NCBI GenBank assembly: GCA_003648875.1
Contig: QMQC01000128.1
Coordinates: 1-5,918, forward strand
Direction of reading: 5' to 3'
DNA from: Actinomycetota bacterium
Lineage (GTDB): Bacteria; Actinomycetota; Acidimicrobiia; Spongiisociales; UBA5794
DNA length: 5,918 nt
Position 1 is the stretch's first letter; the number at the start of each line of letters is the position of its first letter. This document shows, piece after piece, positions 1-5,536 of the stretch. The position numbers and the translations under genes were made by a program. The notes beneath the pieces are model-generated. The model did not search any database and had not been told where the DNA came from. It worked only from the letters and a program-made list of their open reading frames with translations.

Positions 1-252
1 AAGACCCTTGACGGCGAGGTTGGTACCGAGCTCGTCGTGAAACTGCGTTATGACTCGGAGAGGCAGCGGGTGCTTCGGGGCATCCAGCGCATCTCGAAAC
101 CCGGTCGCCGTGTCTACAAGGGCGCGACCGACATCACCAGGGTTCGAGGCGGCCTTGGTGTTTCGATCGTGTCAACCTCAGCTGGCATCATGACTGACCG
201 CGATGCCCGTCGCCGCAATGTCGGCGGCGAGGTCCTGTGCAAGGTGTGGTGA
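1..252 (+). CDS. rpsH: 30S ribosomal protein S8, C-terminal part (gene cut by window start)
   Basis: S8 is a primary 16S rRNA-binding protein of the small subunit that contacts the central domain (helix 21), and in E. coli it also represses its own spc mRNA. The reading frame is open from base 1 and gives the last 83 residues before TGA at 250-252. Full S8 is about 130 residues, so roughly the first 50 lie outside the window. The C-terminal signature is visible: a Gly-Leu-Gly-Val stretch, then VSTSAGIMTDRDAR, then NVGGEVLC, which forms the RNA-binding surface in the family. The protein ends in KVW. It is followed after one base by rplF, the normal spc order. A methionine at base 37 opens an internal reading but is not the true start, because the frame continues upstream with S8-like sequence. 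Confidence 0.96.
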   Translation, partial: KTLDGEVGTELVVKLRYDSERQRVLRGIQRISKPGRRVYKGATDITRVRGGLGVSIVSTSAGIMTDRDARRRNVGGEVLCKVW

Positions 253-253
253 C

Positions 254-796
254 ATGAGTCGTATTGGAAACAGCCCGATCAGCCTGCCTCCAGGCGTCGA
301 GGTGAAGGTGAATGGAGACACTGTCGTGGTGAAGGGTCCGAAAGGCTCACTCACGCAGGCAATCAACAGCTCTATCTCTGTGGTGGTCGATGACGGCACG
401 CTATCGGTTTCACGACAGAACGACGAGCGCGAGAACAAAGCTCTTCATGGACTCACACGGGCGCTCATCAATAACATGGTCATCGGCGTCACGGAGGGAT
501 ACTCCAAGGAGCTGACGGCGGTTGGCGTTGGCTACCGTGCTGCACTCAAGGGTAAGACCCTCGAGCTGCTCGTCGGTTTCTCCCACCCGGTGAACATCGA
601 GACCCCTGACGGCATCACACTCGAGGTGCCTGAGCCCACGAAGATCATCGTGAGCGGAATGGATAAACAGAAGGTTGGCCAGGTCGCTGCCGACATCCGC
701 GCGGTGCGGCCTCCCGAGCCCTACAAGGGCAAGGGGATTCGGTACGTGGATGAGTACGTGCGCCGCAAGGCCGGTAAGGCAGGTGTCTCCGTATGA
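254..796 (+). CDS. rplF: 50S ribosomal protein L6
   Basis: L6 binds 23S rRNA near the factor-binding (sarcin-ricin) region and is needed for late large-subunit assembly. The start chosen is ATG 254, one base after the rpsH stop, giving 180 residues beginning MSRIGNSPISLP, the standard L6 N-terminus (E. coli has 177). The frame is open upstream to an ATG at 203, but the 17 extra residues are an out-of-frame reading of rpsH and do not look like L6. The family signature PEPYKGKGIRY lies near residues 154-164, followed by a basic tail (VRRKAGKAG) typical of the C-terminus. The ribosome-binding site is weak (AAGGTG at 241-246), so expression probably depends on coupling to rpsH. The stop overlaps the rplR start. 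Confidence 0.97.
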   Translation: MSRIGNSPISLPPGVEVKVNGDTVVVKGPKGSLTQAINSSISVVVDDGTLSVSRQNDERENKALHGLTRALINNMVIGVTEGYSKELTAVGVGYRAALKGKTLELLVGFSHPVNIETPDGITLEVPEPTKIIVSGMDKQKVGQVAADIRAVRPPEPYKGKGIRYVDEYVRRKAGKAGVSV

Positions 797-1146
797 GAGG
801 TACCCGCACAGACGCACGCCGTCGCAGGCACTTCAGGGTGCGCAAGTCGGTGCACGGCACCGCCGCAAAACCCCGCCTCGCGGTGTTTCGAAGCAACAGA
901 TACATCTACGCACAGGTCATCGATGACGAGAGCGGCCGCACGATTGCATCGGCATCTTCGAAGGAATCTGCCGTCAAGGGCCCGACCCTCACGGTGGATA
1001 CCGCTACAGAGGTTGGCAAGCTCGTCGGTGCTCGTGCGAAAGACGCTGGCGTTTCATCGGTTGCGTTCGATCGCGGTGGTTTCAGGTACCACGGTCGTAT
1101 CAAGGCACTCGCCGACGCAGCACGTGAATCCGGTCTTGAGTTTTAG
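793..1146 (+). CDS. rplR: 50S ribosomal protein L18
   Basis: L18 binds 5S rRNA and helps dock it into the central protuberance of the large subunit. The 117-residue product matches the usual bacterial length. It begins with a very basic segment (about residues 5-17, RTDARRRRHFRVRKS), then KPRLAVFRSNRYIYAQVIDD, the conserved L18 core, and ends with FDRGGFRYHGRIKALADAARESGLEF, the conserved C-terminal helix. The start ATG at 793 overlaps the rplF stop in the four bases ATGA, so translation is probably coupled by ribosome re-initiation. The stop TAG at 1144-1146 lies within the Shine-Dalgarno sequence of rpsE. Confidence 0.97.
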   Translation: MRGTRTDARRRRHFRVRKSVHGTAAKPRLAVFRSNRYIYAQVIDDESGRTIASASSKESAVKGPTLTVDTATEVGKLVGARAKDAGVSSVAFDRGGFRYHGRIKALADAARESGLEF

Positions 1147-1149
1147 GAG
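1145..1149 (+). promoter_or_regulatory. Ribosome binding site of rpsE
   Basis: AGGAG lies six bases before ATG 1156 and overlaps the rplR stop codon TAG (1144-1146). This fixes the rpsE start at 1156 and therefore shows that the long N-terminal extension of S5 is translated rather than an annotation artefact. Confidence 0.75.
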
Positions 1150-1155
1150 CGAGCG

Positions 1156-1881
1156 ATGACCACTGAACAGAACAAACTACACGGTTCGAAACCGCAGACA
1201 GCAGCGCCTGGAGCGGGTCAGCCTCTACAAGACAAACCGCCCAAGGGCAAGCCTGGGGACCGCGGTCGCGGTCGCGCAGGAGGTGGAGGCGACCGTGGTC
1301 GTGGTCGTGGCCGCGAACGCCGTGACCGCCGTGACCGCCGCGAACGTGACGTTCCCGAGTTCGACGAGCGTGTGATCACGATCAACCGCGTATCCAAGGT
1401 TGTGAAGGGTGGACGCAGGTTCTCCTTCACCGCGCTGGTTGCGGTTGGTGATGGCAAGGGGCGCGTTGGTGTCGGCTATGGCAAGGCAAAGGAAGTCCCT
1501 GCCGCCATTCAGAAGGCATTTGAACTCGCCCGCAAGGACATGTTCGATGTTCCCATGGCCGGTCAGACGATCATCCACGAGATCATCGGTGAACAGGGCG
1601 CGAGTCGTGTGCTCTTGAAGCCAGCGGCTCCCGGTACAGGTGTCATCGCTGGCGGCGCTGTACGTCAGATCCTCGAGGCTGCAGGCGTCAACAACGTGCT
1701 TGCAAAATCGCTTGGTTCCCCGACGCACATCAACGTTGCCAAGGCGACCGTCAATGCGCTGAGGGGCCAGATGCGTCCGGACGTGGTTGCGAAGGCTCGC
1801 GGTAAGCGTGCTGAGGAGATCTTCCCTCCGGCGTTGCTCGCTGCATACAACTCATCCGAACTGAGACGGACGAAGGTGTGA
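1156..1881 (+). CDS. rpsE: 30S ribosomal protein S5 with long Arg/Gly-rich N-terminal extension
   Basis: S5 lies at the mRNA entry side of the small subunit and influences decoding accuracy and mRNA unwinding. The protein has 241 residues, against about 167 in E. coli. The canonical fold starts near residue 68 (PEFDERVITINRVSKVVKGG). The family signature runs from G86 (GRRFSFTALVAVGDGKGRVG), with GYGKAKEVP after it, and the second domain spans about residues 136-200 (GEQGASRVLLKPAAPGTGVIAGG, then SPTHINVAKAT). Residues 1-34 are Gln/Pro/Lys-rich and residues 35-65 are a low-complexity Arg/Gly/Asp tract (GDRGRGR, then RERRDRRDRRERD) encoded by short DNA repeats at about 1258-1350. The tract is probably disordered and RNA-binding. 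Actinobacterial S5 proteins often carry N-terminal tails, so this is an exaggerated version of a known trend. A good Shine-Dalgarno sequence supports the start. Confidence 0.96.
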   Translation: MTTEQNKLHGSKPQTAAPGAGQPLQDKPPKGKPGDRGRGRAGGGGDRGRGRGRERRDRRDRRERDVPEFDERVITINRVSKVVKGGRRFSFTALVAVGDGKGRVGVGYGKAKEVPAAIQKAFELARKDMFDVPMAGQTIIHEIIGEQGASRVLLKPAAPGTGVIAGGAVRQILEAAGVNNVLAKSLGSPTHINVAKATVNALRGQMRPDVVAKARGKRAEEIFPPALLAAYNSSELRRTKV

Positions 1882-1883
1882 CG

Positions 1884-2066
1884 ATGGCTGACAAGCTCAA
1901 GATCACGCTGCGGCGCAGCCTCATCGGTGAGAAACCGAAGACACGTGCCACAGTGCAGGGCCTGGGGTTGCGAAGGATCAACTCAAGTGTCGAACAGCCG
2001 GACAACCCGAGCATTCGCGGCATGATCTTTCGTGCCAAGCACCTCCTTGAAGTAGAGGAAATCTGA
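1884..2066 (+). CDS. rpmD: 50S ribosomal protein L30
   Basis: L30 is a small 23S rRNA-binding protein present in many but not all bacteria. The 60-residue product has the expected size (59 in E. coli) and the typical sequence: KLKITLRRSLIGEKPKTRATVQGLGLRR at residues 4-31, then a DNPSIRGMI segment leading into the final helix and strand. The start chosen is ATG 1884, because AAGGTG at 1873-1878 is well spaced before it. An in-frame GTG at 1878 would add two residues but would overlap this ribosome-binding site and the rpsE stop (1879-1881). Its stop shares one base with the rplO start. Confidence 0.96.
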   Translation: MADKLKITLRRSLIGEKPKTRATVQGLGLRRINSSVEQPDNPSIRGMIFRAKHLLEVEEI

Positions 2067-2506
2067 TGAAACTACACCATTTGCGGCCCCCAGAGGGCTC
2101 CAAGAAACGCAAGATCCGAGTAGGTCGCGGTGAGGCCGGTCGTCGCGGCAAGACTGCTGGTCGCGGAACGAAGGGTCTCAAGGCTCGTAGCAAGGTTCGT
2201 CAAGGATTCGAGGGTGGCCAGACACCACTTCAGCGGCGTATCCCGAAGCTGAAGGGCTTCAATAACCCGAACCGCGTCGAGTTCACTGTGGTCAACGTCG
2301 AGCGCCTCAGCAGATTCGATGCCGGTGCGACCGTGGCGCCGGACGACCTGCGTGAATCCGGTCTCGTCAAACAGCGCGGCAAGATCAAGGTTCTCGGTCA
2401 AGGCGATCTCGAGGTCGCGCTCACGGTGAAGGCACATGCCTTCTCCATTGGTGCTGTGGACAAGATCGAAGCCGCCGGTGGATCTATCGAGCTCATCGAG
2501 GAGTAG
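2066..2506 (+). CDS. rplO: 50S ribosomal protein L15
   Basis: L15 is a 23S rRNA-binding protein of the large subunit that joins during assembly. The product has 146 residues, matching the family (144 in E. coli). The N-terminus is the extended basic segment that threads into rRNA: MKLHHLRPPEGSKKRK, then VGRGEAGRRGKTAGRGTKG and the conserved GFEGGQTPLQRRIPKLKGF at about residues 48-66. The C-terminal globular domain holds the family signature beginning KIKVLGQGDLEVALTVKAHAFS (about residues 107-128) and ends with AGGSIELIEE. ATG 2066 overlaps the rpmD stop in TGATG, indicating translational coupling. It is the last ribosomal-protein gene before secY. Confidence 0.97.
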   Translation: MKLHHLRPPEGSKKRKIRVGRGEAGRRGKTAGRGTKGLKARSKVRQGFEGGQTPLQRRIPKLKGFNNPNRVEFTVVNVERLSRFDAGATVAPDDLRESGLVKQRGKIKVLGQGDLEVALTVKAHAFSIGAVDKIEAAGGSIELIEE

Positions 2507-2565
2507 CGGGCCAGAATTCGGAGCGCTTCGCTCCCAGAAGCTATTAGTCAGGACTCAAGACACAC
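2507..2565 (+). other. rplO-secY spacer with a small hairpin
   Basis: This 59-base gap contains GGAGCG (2520-2525), the loop CTT and CGCTCC (2529-2534), a 6-bp stem. A competing hairpin pairs GCTTC (2525-2529) with GAAGC (2537-2541); the two cannot form together. There is no T-run, so it does not look like a simple terminator, and transcription should continue into secY. The nearest secY ribosome-binding candidate is AGGA at 2550-2553, with a rather long 12-base spacing to ATG 2566. The hairpin may be an mRNA-processing, stability or weak attenuation element, but this is inference. Confidence 0.4.
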
Positions 2566-3873
2566 ATGCTCACCGCTTTCAGGAACGCCTTCAGGATCCA
2601 TGATCTGCGCAACAAGATCCTGTTCACTCTGTTCATCTTCGCTCTTTATCGACTCGGTGCGACCATTCCGGTTCCCGGAGTCGATCTGTTGGCGGTACGC
2701 GATTTCGCAAACCAGGCCGAACAGTCGGGATTCGTCGGGCTTCTGAACCTCTTCTCCGGTGGTGCTCTGACTCAGCTGTCGATCTTTGCTCTCGGCATCA
2801 TGCCGTACATCACGGCATCGATCATTCTGCAGCTCCTCACGGTTGTGATCCCGAAACTGCAGGCTCTTCAGGAAGAAGGAGAGCACGGACGCAAGGTCAT
2901 CACGCAGTGGACCCGGTACACGACGGTGGTCCTCTCTCTCCTGCAGTCGACGGGATTTGCCTACCTGTTCCACAGCGGGCAGTTCACCGGTGGAGTTGAC
3001 CTCATCCCGAACTTCACACCGAGGAACGTTGTGATCGTCGTGATCACGATGACCGCCGGTACGGCTCTGTTGATGTGGATGGGTGAGCTGATCACGCAAC
3101 GAGGCATCGGTAACGGTATGTCGCTTCTGATCTTCATCTCGATCATCAGCCAGATCCCAAGCCAACTGGCGATCTTGAACACGAACTCGTTGACCTACCA
3201 GTTTGTCGTCATCGTTGGGGTGATGATCGCGCTCACGATCGGGATCATCTTCATTGAACAGGGACAGAGACGAATACCGGTTCAGTTCTCCAAGCGCGTT
3301 CGCGGACGCAAGGTGATGGGAGGTCAGTCGACCTACATCCCGCTTAAGGTGAACATGGCCGGTGTCATCCCCGTCATCTTTGCGACATCGATCATGTATT
3401 TTCCCGCACTTCTCGCATCGGCACTGCCATCGACCGGCTGGGGTGCAGCGGTGCGCGATTGGATCGACCAGAACATGCTTTCGACGTCTGGTGTCGGATT
3501 CTCGCCGAGCCTGTGGTACATCTTCACCCTCGCTCTCCTTGTCGTGTTCTTCACCTACTTCTACACAGCAATCCAGTTCGATCCTGAACGCCAAGCAGAC
3601 ATGATCCAGCGCCAGGGTGGGTTCATCCCTGGTATCCGTCCGGGACGCGCCACGGTTGAGTATCTCAGCCATGTGCTTTCTCGGATCACGATGCCTGGTG
3701 CGCTCTATCTGGCACTCGTGACGATCCTGCCTTCGCTCCTCGGATGGTGGTGGAACGTGCCCGTCGGGTTGTCCGGCGTTTCGATCATCATCGTCGCCGG
3801 CGTTGCCCTCGAGACAGCGAAGCAGATCGAGAGCCAACTCACGATGCGGAACTACGAGGGCTTCCTTTCTTGA
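2566..3873 (+). CDS. secY: Preprotein translocase subunit SecY
   Basis: SecY is the ten-helix channel of the SecYEG translocon in the cytoplasmic membrane. It passes unfolded secretory proteins outward and inserts membrane proteins, working with SecA and the ribosome. The 435-residue length is normal. Hydrophobic segments fall near residues 18-35, 73-95, 118-137, 153-175, 184-204, 212-231, 266-288, 315-334, 374-391 and 402-414, consistent with ten transmembrane helices. The family signature GIMPYITASIILQL lies at 77-90, just after the plug region (about 58-75). The large cytoplasmic loop before helix 9 contains FIPGIRPGRATVEYL (353-367), whose arginine region is important for SecA and ribosome contact in the family. 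The C-terminus ends in MRNYEGFLS. A long antisense open frame here is a shadow of the coding strand. The gene follows rplO in the canonical order. Confidence 0.98.
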   Translation: MLTAFRNAFRIHDLRNKILFTLFIFALYRLGATIPVPGVDLLAVRDFANQAEQSGFVGLLNLFSGGALTQLSIFALGIMPYITASIILQLLTVVIPKLQALQEEGEHGRKVITQWTRYTTVVLSLLQSTGFAYLFHSGQFTGGVDLIPNFTPRNVVIVVITMTAGTALLMWMGELITQRGIGNGMSLLIFISIISQIPSQLAILNTNSLTYQFVVIVGVMIALTIGIIFIEQGQRRIPVQFSKRVRGRKVMGGQSTYIPLKVNMAGVIPVIFATSIMYFPALLASALPSTGWGAAVRDWIDQNMLSTSGVGFSPSLWYIFTLALLVVFFTYFYTAIQFDPERQADMIQRQGGFIPGIRPGRATVEYLSHVLSRITMPGALYLALVTILPSLLGWWWNVPVGLSGVSIIIVAGVALETAKQIESQLTMRNYEGFLS

Positions 3874-4001
3874 GAGAAGCAGAACGTTGCGCTGTCAGAA
3901 GTCAGAAGTCCGAAGTCCGAAGTCGGAAGTCGCGCTGTCAGATGCGGACGGGCGCTCAGTAGGATGTGGCTGAGCACACCGATACAAACGGGAGATAACT
4001 G
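3874..4001 (+). other. secY-adk spacer
   Basis: This 128-base gap contains no gene. Its centre is a tandem 7-base repeat array framed by an 11-bp direct repeat (3889-3942, listed separately). Downstream, TAGGAT at 3960-3965 fits the actinobacterial -10 pattern TANNNT, but no convincing -35 box lies 16-18 bases upstream, so a separate adk promoter is only a possibility. GGGAG at 3990-3994 is the adk ribosome-binding site, seven bases before ATG 4002. Confidence 0.6.
3889..3942. repeat. Tandem heptamer array GTCNGAA framed by an 11-bp direct repeat
   Basis: Five contiguous 7-base units follow GTCNGAA exactly at 3894-3900, 3901-3907, 3908-3914, 3915-3921 and 3922-3928, with N = A, A, C, C, G, followed by a degenerate GTCGCGC. 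The 11-mer GCGCTGTCAGA occurs at 3889-3899 and again at 3932-3942, so it brackets the array and overlaps the first unit. The variation confined to one position suggests an old slippage-expanded array or a dispersed heptamer-repeat family. Short heptamer repeats of this general kind are known from cyanobacteria and other bacteria, but I cannot assign this one to a named family. Confidence 0.85.
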
Positions 4002-4559
4002 ATGGCAAGAAGGATCCTTCTACTCGGACCTCCGGGCGCCGGAAAAGGCACGCAGGCGACGCTGATCGCAAGCGCGCTGCATGTACCACATATCTCGACG
4101 GGCGCCATGCTCAGGGCAGCTGTTGCTGCCGGTACGCGTCTCGGCAAGCAAGCTGAATCCGTGATGGCATCTGGTGAATTGGTTTCAGATGAGCTCGTTG
4201 TCGCCATAGTTGATGAGCGGCTCTCCCAAGACGATGCCCGATGTGGCTATCTCCTCGATGGATTCCCCCGCAATGTCGCGCAAGCCGAGGCCCTCAACGA
4301 TTCCGTGGTCGATGCGATTGGCACAGTTGTCCTGCTGAATGTGGACACAGAGGAAGTCATTGTCCGAATGATGCGCCGCGCAGAGGAGGAAGGCCGCTCC
4401 GACGACAACGAAGAAGCGATTCGTCGTCGTCTCGAGGTGTACTCGGGGGAGACCACGCCTTTGGTCACCTTCTATGACTCAGCGGTGCTTGAGGTCGATG
4501 GTATGGGCAGCGTCGAGGCCATCTTCTCCCGGATCATGATCGCACTGGCAAAGTCCTAG
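4002..4559 (+). CDS. adk: Adenylate kinase, short (LID-reduced) form
   Basis: Adk is a cytoplasmic enzyme that interconverts ATP + AMP and 2 ADP, keeping adenylate pools balanced. The 185-residue protein is the short type, like that of Mycobacterium tuberculosis, rather than the ~214-residue E. coli type. The P-loop GPPGAGKGT is at 9-17. The AMP-binding region starts STGAMLR (32-38), with Ala where many homologues have Asp or Glu. The DGFPR motif is at 86-90. The LID is reduced to a short loop with EGRSDDNEEAIRRRL (130-144), whose arginines serve phosphate binding, and there is no zinc-binding Cys set. ATG 4002 is preceded by GGGAG at 3990-3994. The stop TAG (4557-4559) lies inside the CTAG at the left end of a putative mobile element, so the protein end is apparently unchanged by the insertion. 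Confidence 0.97.
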   Translation: MARRILLLGPPGAGKGTQATLIASALHVPHISTGAMLRAAVAAGTRLGKQAESVMASGELVSDELVVAIVDERLSQDDARCGYLLDGFPRNVAQAEALNDSVVDAIGTVVLLNVDTEEVIVRMMRRAEEEGRSDDNEEAIRRRLEVYSGETTPLVTFYDSAVLEVDGMGSVEAIFSRIMIALAKS

Positions 4560-4575
4560 TGCCACGTCAGACAAC
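4556..4575 (+). repeat. Left terminal inverted repeat of the adk-map element
   Basis: CTAG followed by TGCCACGTCAGACAAC. It pairs with 4701-4720 with mismatches only at 4564, 4565 and 4571 (each an A/C opposition). Its TAG is the adk stop codon. Confidence 0.8.
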
Positions 4576-4582
4576 CTTTGCA

Positions 4583-4619
4583 GTGTTCTGCCGGCCAGGA
4601 ACACCGCTCACGGTGTCCT
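4583..4619 (+). other. Mutually exclusive hairpins inside the adk-map element
   Basis: Three arms share sequence. Arm 1, GTGTTC (4583-4588), can pair with GAACAC (4599-4604). Alternatively AGGA-A-CACCG (4597-4606, A4601 bulged) pairs with CGGTG-TCCT (4611-4619) across the loop CTCA, giving nine base pairs. The middle arm can join only one partner, so the RNA could switch between two forms. No T-run follows, so a rho-independent terminator is not indicated. Confidence 0.5.
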
Positions 4620-4628
4620 CGTCCTCAA

Positions 4629-4644
4629 CGCAGTCCAGACTGCG
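4629..4644. other. Palindrome in the centre of the adk-map element
   Basis: CGCAGTC (4629-4635) and GACTGCG (4638-4644) are perfect 7-base inverted arms around CA. As RNA this makes a 6-bp stem with a CCAG loop. The 7-mer TCGTCCT occurs on both sides (4619-4625 and 4648-4654). It could be a hairpin of the element or a protein-binding dyad; there is no evidence for a specific regulator. Confidence 0.6.
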
Positions 4645-4700
4645 CCTTCGTCCTGCGTCCTTGTGATCAGCGCCCCTGACACGACATCGACCCCACGAAC

Positions 4701-4720
4701 GTTGCCTGACACGGCACTAG
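4701..4720 (-). repeat. Right terminal inverted repeat of the adk-map element
   Basis: Read on the minus strand this is CTAG followed by TGCCGTGTCAGGCAAC, matching the left end at 17 of 20 positions. The motif TGTCAGG recurs 30 bases inward on the same strand (within 4675-4686), as expected of a repeated transposase-binding site. It ends seven bases before the map start codon. Confidence 0.8.
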
Positions 4721-4727
4721 CCAGTTC

Positions 4728-5516
4728 ATGAGCGGAACGCGTGTGATCACGAAGAAGTCCGCTGCAGACTTTGACAAGATGAAGATCGCGGGGCGGTGCG
4801 TGGCTGCCATGCACTCCGCTGTGCGCGATGCCGCCGGCCCCGGAGTTACAACGAAGGAACTCGACGATGTTGCGCGCCGGGTTCTCGAGGAGCATGGGTG
4901 CCGGTCCTCCTTCCTCGGATACGGTGGTCCACACAGTCCGTTTCCCGGTGTGATCTGCACCTCGCCGAATTCGGTGATCGTCCATGGAATTCCCGACACA
5001 TACGTGCTCAAGGACGGTGACATCATCTCCGTCGATGCTGGAGCCATCTACGAGGGTTGGCATGGAGATGCCGCATTCACGATTGCGATCGGAGATGTGT
5101 CTGATGAAGTTCAGAACCTGCTTGATGTGACCGAACGAGCGCTTTGGGCGGGCCTCGAGCAAGCCAAGGCGGGAAAGCGCCTCGGCGACATTGGGGCGGC
5201 TGTCGAAGCTCTTGCCGTTCCCCATGGAATCGGTGTCGTTCGCGACTACGTCGGCCATGGTATCGGACGCCAGATGCATGAGGCTCCGTCCGTTCCCAAC
5301 TACGGCACACCGGGCAAGGGCCTACGCATCAAGACCGGGATGGCGCTCGCCATCGAACCCATGTTCAATCTCGGCACAGATCGGTCGGTGGTCCTCGACG
5401 ATCAATGGACGGTCGTCACAGCCGACGGTGCGTTCTCGGCCCACTTCGAACACACAGTGTTGATCACTGACGAGGGAAGCGTTGTGAGCACCCTCGATGA
5501 ACCGAGGTACGTGTAG
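4728..5516 (+). CDS. map: Methionine aminopeptidase, type I
   Basis: Map is a cytoplasmic dimetal hydrolase that removes the initiator methionine from nascent proteins when the next residue is small. The 262-residue protein matches type I enzymes (264 in E. coli). All catalytic residues are visible: H86 in VIVHGIPD; metal ligands D103 (SVDAG), D114 (WHGDAAFT), H177 (YVGHGIG), E210 (AIEPMF) and E241 (HFEHTVLIT); and H184 (MHEAP). The ligand spacing of 11, 63, 33 and 31 residues is identical to E. coli D97/D108/H171/E204/E235. The N-terminus reaches the catalytic domain quickly (VITKKSAADFDKMKIAGR), with no zinc-finger or SH3-motif extension. ATG 4728 is used because no better start is seen, but no Shine-Dalgarno sequence precedes it; GTG 4743 is a possible alternative. 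The upstream mobile element probably replaced its original close coupling to adk. Confidence 0.97.
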   Translation: MSGTRVITKKSAADFDKMKIAGRCVAAMHSAVRDAAGPGVTTKELDDVARRVLEEHGCRSSFLGYGGPHSPFPGVICTSPNSVIVHGIPDTYVLKDGDIISVDAGAIYEGWHGDAAFTIAIGDVSDEVQNLLDVTERALWAGLEQAKAGKRLGDIGAAVEALAVPHGIGVVRDYVGHGIGRQMHEAPSVPNYGTPGKGLRIKTGMALAIEPMFNLGTDRSVVLDDQWTVVTADGAFSAHFEHTVLITDEGSVVSTLDEPRYV

Positions 5517-5536
5517 GGGTCGCTCAGCTGACGCCT

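Larger units (their letters stand above)
4556..4720. mobile_element. Putative MITE-like non-coding element filling the adk-map spacer
   Basis: The first 20 bases (4556-4575) and the reverse complement of the last 20 (4701-4720) agree at 17 of 20 positions, and similarity stops abruptly outside the CTAG at each end. Both ends are CTAG (4556-4559 and 4717-4720), which fits either a CTAG target duplication or a TA duplication within a CTAG target. The latter is the known preference of IS630-type transposases, but assignment to that family is inference. Inside are a subterminal repeat of the right end (CCTGACACG at 4675-4683 and 4705-4713, exactly 30 bases apart), competing hairpins (4583-4619) and a palindrome (4629-4644). 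There is no transposase gene, so any movement would be driven in trans. Removing the element plus one CTAG rejoins adk and map with a 7-base gap. The alternative is a locally evolved structured mRNA spacer, but matching ends exactly at the gene borders favour insertion. Confidence 0.72.

Noticed and set aside
203..253. Upstream ATG extending rplF by 17 residues
   Set aside because: The extension overlaps the end of rpsH in another frame and does not resemble L6. ATG 254 gives the canonical MSRIG start and length.
1258..1350. GC-rich palindromes and short tandem repeats such as GACCGCGGTC at 1258-1267
   Set aside because: They are explained by Arg/Gly codon repeats within the S5 N-terminal tail rather than by a separate DNA element.
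2548..3837. Long minus-strand open frame (429 codons) opposite secY
   Set aside because: The translation is rich in Asp/Arg/His/Glu with no recognisable domain, as expected of an antisense shadow in GC-biased coding DNA. The plus strand encodes an unmistakable full-length SecY.
3936..3965. Possible adk promoter (TAGGAT at 3960-3965)
   Set aside because: Only the -10-like hexamer fits. The bases at -35 spacing (GTCAGA) belong to the repeat and match the consensus poorly, so it is not listed as a promoter.
4608..5279. Minus-strand open frame (223 codons) opposite map and running into the adk-map element
   Set aside because: It lies antisense to a clear Map with all catalytic residues, and its last part is merely translated mobile-element sequence. 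No family features are seen.
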